Notes: generated by a model from the letters alone, not told the origin. Positions 1-12,940 are shown, numbered from the stretch's first letter. The stretch is 64,000 nt of DNA from Mesodorylaimus sp. YZB2_4 (GCA_030248295.1 JASANH010000479.1:248001-312000); one strand, 5' to 3'. Translations and numbers: made by a program.

Positions 1-3000
1 TAAATCTTTGATTGATGAAGCTTTAAAACTGGATAACGCTGAGCAACATTTGGTAAGCAGAATGAGCCGAAGGGCGTTTTCTTATGGTATACTGGATGTG
101 ACACGGAGCAGCTGTTCACGCAGGCAATGAGAAATGGCAATGTGCCCTAAATGGCCATATAAACTTGCTGTCAAACGGAAAGCGGCCATAAATCATATCT
201 TTCGTGAAGTTCTATTATTATACCCCTAGTAGATATTCTGGGACTTTTCTTCCATATTTTCTTCCCTGGTACCAAAGATAACAGACCTGTTTATCAGGCC
301 GTACCGCACCACAGAACGCGGGTACTATCACTGAACTCTGCCTTGCCCCTTTCCCTTTCTACAATGTTGTGTCCTCAGGTAGGAAAAGAATTTTTTTGTG
401 CTGGTCGAAGATTGCGTGTTCAAGACTGGCTTACTTCTTCAAACCATCGACAGTTTAGCACGTTTAGCTTCAAGGATTTTTGTGTCATTGCGGAAACTTC
501 CTCTCTCCCGTTACGCTCAAACGCATCCAAGCTTTTTTGCTTTCAGCCCGCTGTCACAAAATATTTAGAGGCCCTAGTGTATTTGAATAAATCACTATTG
601 GATTTATGTCGTCAACGTGACGTCAGACTAGGCAAAAAGGACTTCGGCAGCCACGTACGTCTGGCCAGCAATTGCTTGACCAGAGTGTGCGAAATACACG
701 AATTGTTCAGACAAAGCGTATTGGCCCAAGAGACCAGTGTACGACCTCTCGCCGAGAATGGATCTGCCACGACCAGTAATGCTGCCGCCAACAATTCGTG
801 CCAAGATAATGTCCGATTCTCCACTGTCGGACCCAAGTACGAAAGAATTGGAAATTTTTTGTTGGCAGAAGGGAATGCGCGCTCTTGCCTGGCCGTTTTG
901 GGGTGCAAATTTACGTGAAAATTTCTTGTGGCGCCATCAAACGTCTGCGAGCTTCAGCTCCTAGGCTGCAATAGATAGCCTGGACTAGGGCATGGTGGGT
1001 GGGTGAAGAGGATACAGACGAGACTGTTTCAGACAGTCTAGACGATTCCAATTCTGATGACTCTCCTACTGATCGCATCTGTACGCTCGATCGCGACTGG
1101 TGTGCCACTGTATAGACCCAGCCTGTAAGCTACTGCAGCGGCTGACCAAATGCAGCCTCTTCCTTTGCTGCCTGATTCTGCATTCGGTGATTTCGCAGTA
1201 CCTTTCTCTGAACTGACAGTAATATCCACTCCAAAGTCCAGTCTCCTTCGAATTTTCAATTCATGTTTACACAAATTACACTCGGCGCTGAAAACAGAGT
1301 CATCAAACAATGTGTCACATGGTCTCCTTACTGGAAAACCTGTCCATACCAGGATACGTGTCTGTCTAAGTGACACAATCGTGCTCGCACTTCATCCAAT
1401 AGCCACTTTTGCAACCACGCCCCGTGGAAAGAAAAACTGGTAGAGGGGTTCACACTAGCAAATACAACTGGGGAAGGTTTCTAAGATAAGTTAATAAATT
1501 CCCCAAAGTAGATTATGTTCACAAAATGAAGTTGGCCTTGCGGAGTGTATACCCACCGGATTCAGACCTTATTTACGCTTTCAGCGATCCGCTGGCGTTG
1601 GCTATAAACTATAATCGACGTCTGCTGTCTCAATTCGATGAAACCGTTCATCGAAGGAAACGAGAAAGCGGTCAACAACATCCACCAGCTTCAACTATTG
1701 ATCAGGTGCGGTTTTTTTCGATTGGGGCTGGCGAGATGGCACGAAGTGTAGCTGAATACAGTTTTCCTTATTTTGCGCAGCAATTAAGCCTTTCTCGTGC
1801 TAGCTGGGCGGAGACACGGCTTAGAGTGATGAGCTGAGCAAACCAGAGGAACAGCAGTCGAGAAGTGTTGCGTGTGGAAATGGAGGAGCTGTCAAAGTTT
1901 TTTTTTAAAGTATCATGGAATATCATGTTTCAGAAATTACGTTTGGAAAGAAAACAAGCGGAGAATTTATATTTGGCAAGGGAAGAAAATCGAAAGGTAT
2001 TAAGCATTTTTTTGCCGCAACATTCCCACAAAATAGTCTGATGTTCGCGTCTGTCCCATCTTCGCGTCTGTCCCGTCTGTCCCCCCCCCCCCCCCGTGTG
2101 TTCTGATTTGGATGTATCATGGACCTGTACTCTCACATTAGTCTGTCAAGGGCATCCGAACAATAGCTTTACCTTCCGTTCAGTCTTCTCCCACTTCAGA
2201 CAACGGGCCAAGAAACGCCCTCACAGCAGACATGGAGCCCCAGATCGAAGGCCGAACTTTCATCTCGAATTCGCGATCGCAGTCAGTCGGAGCACAGGAT
2301 CAGTGCTGCTGCCAATGCCGAAACAATGGTCGCTAGTCCATGGCTGATTAAGTACTTGAAGCAGTTGGCCGCTGATGAAGACGTGGACATGAGGTCGAGT
2401 CAGCATTGCCGTCTGCCAAGACTGGAGGAATATTTTGGACCCCAAATTGCTGGCACGTTGAGTAGCGAGGAGCGGAAAAGACAGGCGGCTACGATAGGTA
2501 AGCTTGTTGTGTATGTTAGCTGTGGCAGTTAGTGGAAGCCTGCATGGCGCACAGCTGTAGTATGTGCAGGGGCGATACAACAGGCGTTCAGATATACAGT
2601 ATACTCATCTGTACCTATCAGTGCGTTGAATCACAAAAACTAGCCCTGATTTGAAGCATACCAGTTTCCTGAAGTAGTGCACAGATAAGTCAGCCCTAGT
2701 TTTCCCAGGATTTCCTCGTAATAACTTTGTGATCGGTGATGTGATGTTTGCATTTTTGAGTGGATTTGTTCATTCAAACTTATCTGCATGCACATTGCAA
2801 CATGTATAAAACGCATAGAAATACTGGCCCCTTCACCACCCCTATCGGCATTATCGGCGCTTATACACCCACTTATTAATTCTATTTTTCTACTGTCCAT
2901 TTTGAATCTTCTCATTTCAGAATTCATGTACACCGAGCAGACCCACTTGCGGAATCTGAAAGTACTACAGAAAGTGTTCAAACTTCCTCTGGTCGAGCAT

Positions 3001-5082
3001 CAGATCTTGCCTGGAAATTTCGTATTCCCTTATTTGCGCATGACTTTGATGGACTTGCTTTTCGGAAATCTCGAAGAGGTTATAGAAGTCCATAGTGAGT
3101 GTCCGCCCCCCCCAGTTAATCTGGACTCACCGTCTTTGTTCTAGGCGAACTGAACAAAGCCCTGAAAACACTTGTGAATGAGCGAAAGCCGATTACCGAC
3201 TTCGGACACGTCATGTCCAAATTTGTAAGATTTCTAAGTCTGATCACTGATCTCAGCTCACGATCTTGTGATTTTTAGTTCGAAGATTCTTTTGCCGAGA
3301 AGTTTATGACCACTGTGGCCAAGTTCTGTCGACACCAGCAGTACGCGATCGACCAGCTGGAGGTCAGGAGAAAGAAGGACGATCGATTCGCTTCCTTCTT
3401 GAAGGTACTGTAGGAAGGGAAGCAAAGCGCCTACAGCGGGTTCATACGAGGTGTAGCACGGCGAGCTCATGACCCTGCCATCTGGTGGTGCTCAAGATCT
3501 GTAGCAAGCTGGTGCCCAATGAGCAGGGGATGCTGAAACCACCTGTCCTGGCATCAGGATACAGGAGCAGCGGGGCTATGTTAGAAGGTGCGAGCACAAA
3601 TCCAGGATCCAGGACCTTCCAGCCCTCATAAGGCCTCTCTGACCAACCTTAGGGGAAATGAGGGTGAGCTGCAGATCACTGGGCCCTTAGCGCCTCTGGC
3701 TCCGACTGGTTTCCAGATACAAGCATGATGAGATACCACCGAGGCGTATGCTGCATACAGTATTCAGACAGACCTGGAAGACCCCTCTGACCTGGAAGAC
3801 CCTCAGACCTGGAAGACCCCTCTGTCGTTTTCAGGAGGTCGAATCTCTTCCCGTATGCCGTGGATTGAAATTAGGCGCCATGTTGCCCATGGAAACCCAG
3901 AGAGTCACCAAGTATCACTTGATGTTCGAGCGTATCATCGAATACGAGCCGGGTATGCCCTTCCTATCACCTCCATTCACCCTTACAATTTTAATTTCAA
4001 ATTACAGAAGGCACAGAAAATTTTCAACAACTTCAGCGCTGTTACACTAAAGCCAAGGAAATTGCTGAGTTTGTCAACGCGGAGAAACGTGGTTTTGAAT
4101 CATTCCATAAACTGGCCGAATTGCAGCATCGTCTGGAAAACACCAGTTCCTGCGTTTCGGACTCTGGTTTCAGTTTCCAGGGTCGGGTCTATGTCTACGA
4201 TGGGCCGCTAAGCGTAAAACTTGGGAACAGCGTAAGGCATTTTCATTATTAATTAATCAATTAGAGAATTTTTATTGAAAATGTCATTTTCAGAACGTTG
4301 AAGTACATTGCGTGTTATTGGAGGGCTACCTGCTCCTGTTGATGAAAGGTTCGGATGGATATCGATTGCGGTTGACCACCGTCCAGGAGACTCGGCAGTC
4401 AACTGCTTACCGATTCGATCAGCCTAGGCTTAGTCCCATTGTGGCATTGTCTGCTGCCGCTTTGAGGGATGATAAAGGTGAGTGAAGGATGATTCACACT
4501 GGCGTTGACTTTTCTCCTGGCTTGTGATCAAGGAGCACGCGCGCACTGCACGTCTAAAACAACTTTAGGGCTGATTTGCGGGGTGCTCAGAACAACCGTG
4601 GAAATAGATACGCTTACAGCAACATTAGAATGCATTCTCGTGCAAGCCACTGGCGATCCTACAGCTTATGTTTGGACTCCCTGCACCCAACATTCCATGA
4701 CACCTTTCTCTCCTGTTCCAGAAAAGACGTTCTACATCATCGCTGGCATCGATGGCGAGGTGCAGGTCTACCACTTGGAAGCCAGCAAAGAGCTGGACAA
4801 GGCCAAGTGAGTCCTCTCATCATAGGTCTTCCCTCCACCTCACATCCGCTCTCTTCCAGATGGTTCGGCCTAATCGGTGAAGAAATCAGCAAGGCAGCCG
4901 GCATCTGGCGTCGTCTTCCCTCGCAGTCCTCGTCCATAGCCAATATTCGTCGCAGTTTGGGCGCCGTCGAGTACACGAGCGATGCAGATTTCGACGAGTT
5001 CTCAGACGACGAGGACGGCGAACGGTTCAGCGATGACGGCCCCGTCGAGCCCCCAAATGGACATGCTAGCAACGGAGAGTAG
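1..5082 (+). CDS. rhgf-1: RhoGEF of the PDZ-RhoGEF/LARG type, 3' part (RGS-like end, DH, PH)
   Basis: Guanine-nucleotide exchange factor expected to activate Rho downstream of G12/13. Exons read by splice sites and matching phase: 1-52, about 1516-1705, 2200-2497, 2921-3094, 3145-3224, 3279-3404, 3835-3952, 4008-4231, 4294-4477, 4722-4806 and 4860-5082 (stop TAG). The piece around 1540-1640 (DPLALAINYNRRLLSQFD) resembles the end of the RGS-like domain of ARHGEF11/12. The DH domain starts near 2921 (YTEQTHLRNLKVLQKVF) and includes the TQRVTKYHLMFERII helix at 3892-3940. The PH domain spans about 4170-4890 and ends in a WFGLIGEEISKAAG helix. The tail is acidic and Ser-rich. The 5' half (PDZ and most of RGSL) lies outside the window, and at least one exon of about 25 codons between 53 and 1515 was not found. 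The DH-PH assignment is strong; orthology to C. elegans rhgf-1 is inferred. Confidence 0.85.
3570..3745 (-). mobile_element. SINE remnant in a RhoGEF intron
   Basis: Within the intron between 3404 and 3835. On the minus strand it shares TCTGGAAACCAGTCG, a TCACCCTCATTTCCCCT block (compare TCACCCTTCATCCCTCT) and a CCTTATGAGGGCTGGAAGG block with the 20 kb SINE, in the same order. Confidence 0.45.
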
Positions 5083-5278
5083 CTTACTGTGCTGTGCATG
5101 AACTTAGCCGCGCTGCGTGCCACTAGTGGCTGTACAGCACCTGCCTCTACAGCATCTCATCATTTCTGGCTTTGTCACCAATTGTTCAAAATCAATGTTC
5201 AAATATTTTAGACGGGCCTGCTTTGCTGTCTGCTAGTGTTCTGTGATCACCATGCGCTCAGCCAATGATGCATTCCCA

Positions 5279-5284
5279 AATAAA
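5279..5284 (+). terminator. poly(A) signal of the RhoGEF gene
   Basis: AATAAA about 200 bp after the RhoGEF stop codon. It lies only about 25 bp from an opposite-strand signal (5308-5313) belonging to the convergent transporter gene. Confidence 0.6.
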
Positions 5285-5307
5285 CACTATTGCGTGATCC
5301 CACTATT

Positions 5308-5313
5308 TTTATT
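5308..5313 (-). terminator. poly(A) signal of the SLC37A3-like gene
   Basis: TTTATT on the + strand reads AATAAA on the minus strand, about 235 bp beyond the transporter stop codon at 5546. Confidence 0.5.
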
Positions 5314-5545
5314 TAACTCCCCCAATTTTTTTCTCGCAAATTACCCTAAAGAATATGAGAATCTTAAAATGGATACAAAACTTAAAATCGATCAGTGCTG
5401 GATAATATATGCAGCACTGAATGCACAGATATAACAGCCGCGAACTCCCAAGACTCAGGACAGGCCATAATCTCAAAGCACGCCCCCAATCGACCTCGCA
5501 AGCTTAGGTTAAGCGATTTGTGCCGAGGATCGAATGTACATTTGG

Positions 5546-8500
5546 TCATTCCCTGTTATCGAAATCAAGCAGGCGATTATACGGACGGCGCCATGTTGTT
5601 CGCAGCTCTCGGACTTCTTGAAGGCACAGTTTCGCCAAACAAATGGCTGTCATGACAGTCTAAAAAAAAAACAACCTGTAGTATATTCTTCCTTTTCAAA
5701 CTTAAAATTCATTCTCCCTTTCCAGGGTTCATACAAGGCGCGGAAAATCATCTCCCTGATTTTTCTAGACGAAGACACGATTTTTCCCTAATTATTTTCA
5801 CACTGTCGCGGCACTACTGAACCAAATTTAATTGATTTACTGATTTATAGCATAGACCTTCCTTGGTCGACCGATTTCGTAAAATCTGATCAGCCTGATT
5901 AAAATTTGATTTTTTCCAGAATTTTCCCGTCCTCAGAAAAGGCGGGTGACTCAAAATGTAAAACCTCAAAACGCAACCTCTCAGTGTTCCCTGATTTCGC
6001 TAAAATTCTCTTTTCTTAATTTTCTTAGGGTCCACTCTGATTTCCTGACATTTCCAGGTTTTACAGCCTTGTATGAACCACCTCCCCTTCTGGAAACCAG
6101 CTACGGCTTACCATAATCATGAACATGGCAAACACGGCATCCCATCCTAACCACAATTGCACGACAGGAATGAGAACTTGCCCCAAGGCGGCACCAACGC
6201 TACCAGTCCCGTCCACGATCCCCGTCACTGTCGACAAGGCTCTTCCATCTCCTCGCAACGCTTCCTGACGTCCCAGATCCGCTGATACTGCCGCCGAAAT
6301 CAGATTTGCTGCACCACTCACAAAGAAGCCCACCACGCCCATCAGAGCGCCAGCTATAAGCTGACTATTTGGACACGCTAGAAAGCAACGACCGTCTTAC
6401 TTTGTCCAGCATACCTACAGTCCTATCACATCGTACCCAGATAAACCCCGAGGGAAATAAAGGAGAACAGCAACTGAACCATGATCACGGGAGTGCGCTT
6501 ACCAAGCCAGTCCTAAAAATCAGACAGGCGTTAGGAAATCATCAAAGATGTAATACTTCTGTGCCTCTATAACTCGAGGGAGAGACCAATGTAGCTTTTG
6601 TGCCATATCAAAAACCATGGGTTCCTCGTTTGGACCCGGTGGCGGGCGAGGAGAAAATCGTGCAGAGGATCGTTTCGTTAATCTATCCTCTGCACTGATC
6701 CTGTGCTGGTAGCTGGGAGCATTACCCGATGTTTCAATCATGGACTACATTGGAAAACTCGGTTCGCCACCCAGGGTTTTTGGCGTGGTGCAAAACTCCA
6801 CTGGTCACTCCCTCTAACAAGACGGCCCCAGACATCACAGAGATAACCTGTCGAATAATCATACCGAGACAACGCCAGCTAACGTTCCTCCAATGATTCC
6901 ACCCCAATCGTACCAAGTTGACACTCGACCAGCCACCGCCTCTTGCCATTTGAAATTGTTCTTCAAATAATACGGCAACCAGAAGAATATGGAATAATTC
7001 ACCAACTTTAGACAAGCGTACGCTGCCGAGTACTGAAAATATGCCGCTGAACTTGGTTCAATTAGATAGGATAATGTTCTCTGTCACCGTGAACTGATCC
7101 CCTGTATGATCGACGAGGTTCATCCCCGTCTCTGCGCTTGGTAGGCCAAAGTTGTAATGGGTTTTCCCAGTGCATGCCACATCTCTACGCCCAAGATGCG
7201 CATTCAGAGAAAACGAGCGGGAAATACTTCGCCAGAAATCCAAATCGAACAAAGGTGCTAATTCAAATTTTTGGCGAAACTTTCTCCTCCGCATATGTAC
7301 TGTACACCAGTGAAACATGGCTCCTATGCAACTTACCCCTCAGGTCTATGCTACACACACATGGAGACCCATGGTTACCGTTAAAACATTCAAAACATTC
7401 AAAGTTTTTTGCAACTCCCAGTCGTGAATACCATCTCAGATTTTCATTGGGATACCGCTAAGTGTTAAAATCAAGTGACATCATTTGTTCTTTTTTTAAC
7501 TTTAATCTTATTAGTTCAGCTTCCGCCTTCTTTCCTTTTTTCTACATGTGCACTTCCTTTTCTTGTAGTTGCATTGACATCAATGCAAATCTAAACCCTC
7601 AACTGTGTTTTAAAGCAAGAAAACCAGAAAATGTGGCAGGTGACATTGCCAGAACGAAGTTGCTGTTAGCATCTAGCCGATCCCTAATCCCGCTTACCGG
7701 TATGACCCCAGGCAACATGAACGCTTTCCAAAAACTAATTGCTTCGCCACTGGAACTCGGAGTACTGGAACTTGAAGCTACTTCGGACGTTGACGATGGT
7801 AGCAATGCTTTGGTCGCATCTTCTTTCTGTCCTTCCGATGGCTCAGGGACACCTGGAAATAAAAAACCACCACCATTTGACCTCCCCCGGGATACACGTC
7901 TGGCTAGTCATTCATACCTATCTGCTTTGGTCTCGAAACCAGCCCGAAAAATATGACGATACCACCAGCGAGCAGGAGGCTTGAATTCACCAGGAACGCG
8001 AACTGCAAACAGAGAAAATGCCTATTTAAGCCAGGAGGACTAAATAAGTGGCTATTAAAGTATCGAAGCTAAGAAACTGCGGATTTGTGTCTGTTCAAGC
8101 AAAACAGTTATGAAAAATCTCTGAACAACATGATGCTCACAGACTGACCTTAACCATCTATCTATATGCACAAAACTTCTTTGCACTCATCATCTTTGCA
8201 TTCAGTCATGACCAACCAGTTGTCACTTACCTCGTACCCGAAGGGCAAAGCGTCAGCAGCTAAATATGCCCCGACGATATTTCCCACAGAAGCACAGGCC
8301 GACCATAAACCCAACACGAAGCCACGACTAGAACGACCGAACCAGTCGCCCATAATGCACACTTCGGCCGGCCAGCCAGTCGATTGTAAAAATCCATTCA
8401 AAATCCACAAACTCAAATACAACGGCAACGAATAAAATTGCCTGACTTCCAAAACGAAGCCGAAGATAAAATTCTGCAAAGAATTTTTAAGAACATAAAG

Positions 8501-9603
8501 AAACGTCCCAGAAAAAGTATGATTTACTGTACGCGCCAGCCAAAGCCACCAGCTTGCCAACGATGAAGAGCACAAAACGAGAGCGATAAGCCAAGTCAGT
8601 AACCAGCCCCGGGGAGCGCCAATATCCGAGCAAAACGGTGACTCACCACGAGCGCAGTTCCCCACATTCCAATCGATAAGACCATCCTCGGGTCGAAACG
8701 ATCGCCCAAAATCCCACTGATGAAAAGACCCTATAAAAGTCATATATGAAATAGAGAGAACAAACCCACAAAAGTTGACTTACCGCCGCGTAACAAAACA
8801 TGAAAACTGCATCTAAAATCCCGAGAAAGCTTTCGGCTTGAGTAGGAGTTGGAAAGAGAAGATGGTCGTTCCAAAGCTGCAGAAACATTCCAATGCCTTA
8901 AATATAGATTTTCTGAAGAATGAATGTCTTACTTGGGCATCATGCTTTATTGTTGGATCGGTCTTATTTTGAGGAGTCCACGTCGCCAAAACAGTTGATT
9001 TGACGTTACTAAATGTCTTTCGCATTGCGTGGAAAAATGCAAAGCTAGAAACGAATCAAGAAAATAACATGAGCCCTTGCAGAAAAGCGCTTATTTTGAC
9101 GGATAATCGAAGTATTACTAATATCATCATCCGGGATCATCTAGGATCACTTCGTGTAAAATGTGCGGAATCGTGCCCCTTCACCCTCGAGTGCGCATAA
9201 GCGTTTGGTGATGTGGTAAAACATGAACATGAGCATGAATCCCGTCATCCAGCTCAGCAAAAACCTCAGGTATTTCGAAGAACAACACTCCCTCTTCAAG
9301 CAGGCACAGTAGCTAACAGGACGAGAGGCCCGAGAGACAATCTCGGGGTAGGCCTGCACAGGCTTAAGGGCAGAGAAGCTGTTTTCGAACTCACCTACAA
9401 AAAGTCAGCAGAAAAACGATGACATGATGAATAGTGTAACTTCCGCATACAGCTTTCGGACCTCGATTAGTTCTAACCATTATTTCTTCGCCGTCGGACT
9501 CGTCGGCGGACAACTGTTGTGGATCGCCGTCAGGACTTAGAATAGCGGGCCTGGTACGATCGTCATTTACGGGCATCCTCTCCTCCTCCGAATCTAATTC
9601 CAC
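5546..9603 (-). CDS. SLC37A3: SLC37A3-type major facilitator transporter
   Basis: Twelve-pass MFS transporter of the sugar-phosphate/anion exchanger family. Mammalian SLC37A3 is a lysosomal transporter that works with ATRAID. Eleven exons join in phase: 9603-9395, 9044-8933, 8876-8784, 8730-8647, 8473-8231, 8002-7918, 7852-7698, 7032-6865, 6512-6437, 6377-6112 and 5659-5546, giving 534 residues. Diagnostic pieces are HAMRKTFSNVK after TM1, GLFISGILGDRF, the long run around NGFLQSTGWP and LGLWSACASVGNI (8231-8473), YACLKLVNYSIFFWLPYYL, GGIIGGTLAGVVSDW and SADLGRQEALRG with TVTGIVDGTGS. These fit SLC37A3 better than A1 or A2. The last exon is small, with a 9-T polypyrimidine acceptor, and encodes the end of TM12 and a basic tail. 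The first ATG (9603) precedes a 45-residue acidic N-terminus. The gene is tail-to-tail with the RhoGEF. Confidence 0.9.
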
Positions 9604-10062
9604 AAAATATAAGTTATCTAGTAATCTTAGTCGCTGCTTTTAGCGGAATCTAGTCGAAAGGCCGCCAGCAAATACCCCAAAACAGGTGGCTGGGTTGGTG
9701 GAAAAAACGAGACGAACCAACTAGCGGGCTTGTAAGTTACAGTAGTCTGCGCACACAGTCGCTTGATGTTCAAGCCCTTCGATGGTTCTCAAGAGCGCGA
9801 AATTCAAAAGGAAAATCTGTGCACATGGTTATACTTTTTTTGCCACTGCCAAAATCTCACCTGTTATGCTGCATACCAATCTATTATATGACAATATCGA
9901 GCAATCGCTTCGAACAGACAATAGTCATAACGGGGCTACGCAATCCTTTCCTGACTCTACAGCATACGTTGTTTCAATATCACCGTTACTGACAAGAACA
10001 AATCACGATGTATTCGTAAAGGAATACCTGAACCTGTCAATGAGATGTCTCTTCGCACGAGA
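9604..10062. other. intergenic, between the transporter promoter side and the LAPTM-like 3' end
   Basis: About 460 bp between two minus-strand genes. It should contain the transporter promoter and the LAPTM-like 3' UTR. I saw no clear TATA box and no convincing coding exon. Confidence 0.4.
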
Positions 10063-10884
10063 CTACACCTCCGACCATATCCGGAAAGCACTGGCTGACG
10101 AATCGTCACCACCTCTGAAACTGCTTCCAGTACTCCATAACTTGACTGGCCCAGAGTGTCTCTTCAACTCGTCCCGTTTCGCGCAGAAATAAGCATAAGC
10201 GCGATAAATAGCCGCTAGGAAATAGATTTCTAGAAAAGTGGCCGCAAGACATAGACTGCTCACGATTACGCTATAGATGAACATCCTGGCAGAGCCGATG
10301 TGCGGCCAGGACTTCTTGTCGCCTCGATCCGCCTTTTCCGATCCCTCACTGCCGGATGTCCAGTCCCGAGTCGCCCCAGCTTGGGCAGAAACGGCAGAAA
10401 TATACACGAAGACAACGACAGCTGCTACTAGGCCGATAACGGATAGAAATTGAATGACCATATGCGGAATCAACAACAAAGGTTTCTCCTTGGCCAATCC
10501 ACAAAATAATAAAATTATCACTAATAACCCAATTAATAATGCGGCCAGTGATCCCATCAGTGATAAGGTGGCGTGATGATCCAATGGAAGGATTTCCTTG
10601 CTTTTATCCCCGTGTTGCCATAAAAGCACATAAGCCAAGGCTGTGGCCAGGACTGCTGCGCCCAAGGCGATCATTTCCAATATGCCAATAATGAATGCCA
10701 GTGTGCGGACATGGCATCCACAACAAGTGCGGAATCGAGCCGAATCGAAATAGTTGGCCTCGCCCGCGATGGACGGAATTTGTACGTTCCATAATCGAGT
10801 CGAATTGCGAGCACTCGAATTGGCAGTAGCAGCCATGTCGAAAATAGGCACGACTCTGCTGGGAACACTGGGAATGCTCAGCAA
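10063..10884 (-). CDS. LAPTM4-like four-pass membrane protein
   Basis: Single-exon gene of 273 residues. After an N-terminal segment comes FRTCCGCHVRTLAFIIGILE, the hallmark CCxCH start of LAPTM-type nematode proteins, leading straight into TM1. Four hydrophobic segments are visible: roughly 55-85, 105-130, 137-165 and 200-230. A charged Ser/Gly/Asp loop (SGSEGSEKADRGDKK) lies between TM3 and TM4. The cytoplasmic tail starts YRAYAYFCAKRDEL and has Tyr and Trp motifs compatible with endosomal sorting. Translation could start at 10884 or at Met17 (MAATANSS), which is closer to the conserved part. LAPTM4 proteins sit in late endosomes and lysosomes, so two adjacent minus-strand genes have predicted lysosomal links; that may be chance. 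The absence of introns is unusual next to its neighbours. Confidence 0.65.
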   Translation of the reverse strand: MLSIPSVPSRVVPIFDMAATANSSARNSTRLWNVQIPSIAGEANYFDSARFRTCCGCHVRTLAFIIGILEMIALGAAVLATALAYVLLWQHGDKSKEILPLDHHATLSLMGSLAALLIGLLVIILLFCGLAKEKPLLLIPHMVIQFLSVIGLVAAVVVFVYISAVSAQAGATRDWTSGSEGSEKADRGDKKSWPHIGSARMFIYSVIVSSLCLAATFLEIYFLAAIYRAYAYFCAKRDELKRHSGPVKLWSTGSSFRGGDDSSASAFRIWSEV

Positions 10885-12930
10885 TGGTATGTAAAGTCTA
10901 GGAAGGGTGAGTTTTCGATTCGTCGCACCACCAGCTAGGGATTCTTATTTGAACATCTGTTCGCGATCGGAACTTTTGACGTTGGAGAAACGGCACAGAT
11001 TACGTCCGCGCGAGTAAATGTGCACCTGGAATGTGCTACTGTTATGCTAAAGCTTGAGGTACAGTGTTTACTTCAACAATCTAATAGTCGGGCCTGCCCT
11101 AACATATTATGCACACTTTGCGTAAGTTTGGTGTTCTGCTAGAACTCTGCGACAACTGGCAGTAAAAGGCAATAAAGTGGCGACTACAGGCACTAACAAA
11201 AAGAATGAGAGCAAGAGCAGGAAATGCAATTGGCCTTCTCTCCATGCCCATTCAGCGGCCAATGTTTGATCAAGTACAATATTATGTGATCCAGCAGCAG
11301 CGGTAATGTGGGTGCAGAAAAAGATGCCAGCATTGGTCTGCAGATCGACCTACATCTCAAGCAGACCAGAAACATCGACTCAGTATGTTCACTATTCGAC
11401 AACGGTTACGTGACACTCCCAATCTCCGGTTTGGTAAATGTTTGCGACCCGTCCTTGAACCTTCAGGGAGGGTACCCGTAGATATTTGGCCTTTTTTCAT
11501 TTCGGTCTGGCGGACCATGTCGACTGTGGTTTGTCTGGGATGCCTGCCATGCAAGAGCGCGTGTTAGTCTTTATGCGATGTCCGGTTGCCCCATACCCAT
11601 CCGTACCCCCTGAAGGGCCCTGAGGTCTCTCTTTTTTTTCGACCTGCAGAGGGATGTACTCCGAAGCGCGTATAGACAGGCGTGCGAGGCATAGATAAAA
11701 GATTGCTGCTTTCTACGACATCTGCTAATCGACCCCAGGTTGGCAGGCATACGCCTCGCACCTCACACCACCCGCAATTCTTCGATTGGATGGCGTGGAA
11801 GGCGATCTACCAACAGAACCAACTGGAGCGAGGCCTATTCTGCGGTTTGCGCCCAATGATTCAGCGGGGTCGCCGTTTTTCAGCCAGTGAAGATTGGATC
11901 CTTTCCCATTCGTGTAGTAGGTGTGTTTGGCCTGTGGAGAAATCTGGTTGCCTGCTGGTCGATCGTGAAAAAACTAATTGCTGTAAATCGATGGATTACG
12001 CCACAATCGTGTCGGAATGATCAAAATACGCAGAAATAAATGGGGAATAAAACCTTGTGGATCGAATATCTTGTTAAAAATTTTTAGGAATCGATTTTTC
12101 CAGCCAAATGATTCACCTTCACATACTGTATTGCGCCGCCGTGCACACTGGCGCAGGCGCGCGCTGTAAATGACGGTAAAATCTAGTTCAGCATTAGAGC
12201 GTTAAAACAAAAAAAGAACTTTGAAAAACGATTTTTGGATCGATTTTTATCGATTTTTTTGCGGGGATCACTTTTTCAAAGGTAGTACAAGGGTTAACTG
12301 GCCCCCTTATACACGGAGCAGTATGTGGTTGCCTTGACTGGCCGCCGCATACAGCGTATCAGTTGCCTTCGTTGGCCGCTCGATACGCTCCTCCAGGCGA
12401 GGCTGAAACCCGTCGGGGTGATGTCTGGCACCTGGGACTAGGTGACCTGCCTAAAAGATTTTTGAGTTCATCCGCTCCCCGCCGTAGTTTCTTCAATGTG
12501 GGGCTATTCTGCCTGTTACACTCGCCATGATCCGCACGAATGCGAATTAGCACAAAATCATGAAATGAAACTGGGAATGGTAGTACATGTGGTTTGAGCG
12601 CCTTTGGAGCAGGCTCGTCCAGGCCTATCTTTTCTCCCCGTTCTCATTGAAGTCTAGATACCACCGATCGCAATAAGAAAATCGTCAGAAGACGTCTCTA
12701 TGCGCTAAGTAATCTCCCATGTCCAGCTAAATTTTGTAGGCGCCTTTGCGTTGTCCTATTTTGGGTTTTTCTACGTGAGCCGACAGGAGGCAGACGTGGT
12801 GTCTGTACACAAGTCTCACACTGACCCGATATTATCTGTCTTGCTGGAAACGAGACCCAAATCTAGGAGTTTCTAGCTGACGATGAGCCAAGTCAGGAAC
12901 GAACATCCGGCCATCATGTTGATAGGGCCA
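10885..12930. other. gene-poor interval containing a SINE copy
   Basis: About 2 kb with no convincing gene. A copy of the tRNA-derived repeat lies at about 11430-11690. A plus-strand open frame at 11682-12020 lacks start context, splice pattern and recognisable domains. At 12300-12375 an imperfect direct repeat (GTTGCCTTGACTGGCCGC and GTTGCCTTCGTTGGCCGC) is visible. Purine/pyrimidine-skewed low-complexity sequence around 12200-12270 includes repeated ATCGATTTTT words. Confidence 0.5.
11430..11690 (-). mobile_element. diverged copy of tRNA-derived SINE (body part)
   Basis: Shares ordered blocks with 20040-20340: a GCAAG(A/G)GCGCGTGT(C/T)AGTC block, a GACCTGCAGAGGGATG / GACCGCAGAGGGATG block, and a Pro-rich CCCC-containing stretch between. 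The Pol III head seen in the 20 kb copy is not clear here. Confidence 0.5.
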
Positions 12931-12940
12931 TATAAAAAGG
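12931..12940 (+). promoter_or_regulatory. TATA box of cysteine-rich gene 1
   Basis: TATAAAAAGG lies 65 bp before the ATG at 12996. A CAGTT initiator-like sequence follows about 30 bp downstream. Confidence 0.6.

Noticed and set aside
343-918. 191-codon open frame in the RhoGEF 5' intron region, with antisense and overlapping frames
   Set aside because: A plausible acceptor at 546 exists, but no domain, no fitting donor and no match to the missing RGSL exon; alternative frames are equally open.
9147-9359. Minus-strand segment reading FLLSWMTGFMLMFMFYHITK inside SLC37A3 intron 1
   Set aside because: Looks like a membrane exon, but exon 1 joins directly to 9044-8933 to give the canonical TM1-loop; acceptor here is weak.
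11682-12020. 112-codon plus-strand frame
   Set aside because: Starts inside SINE-like DNA and has no recognisable feature.
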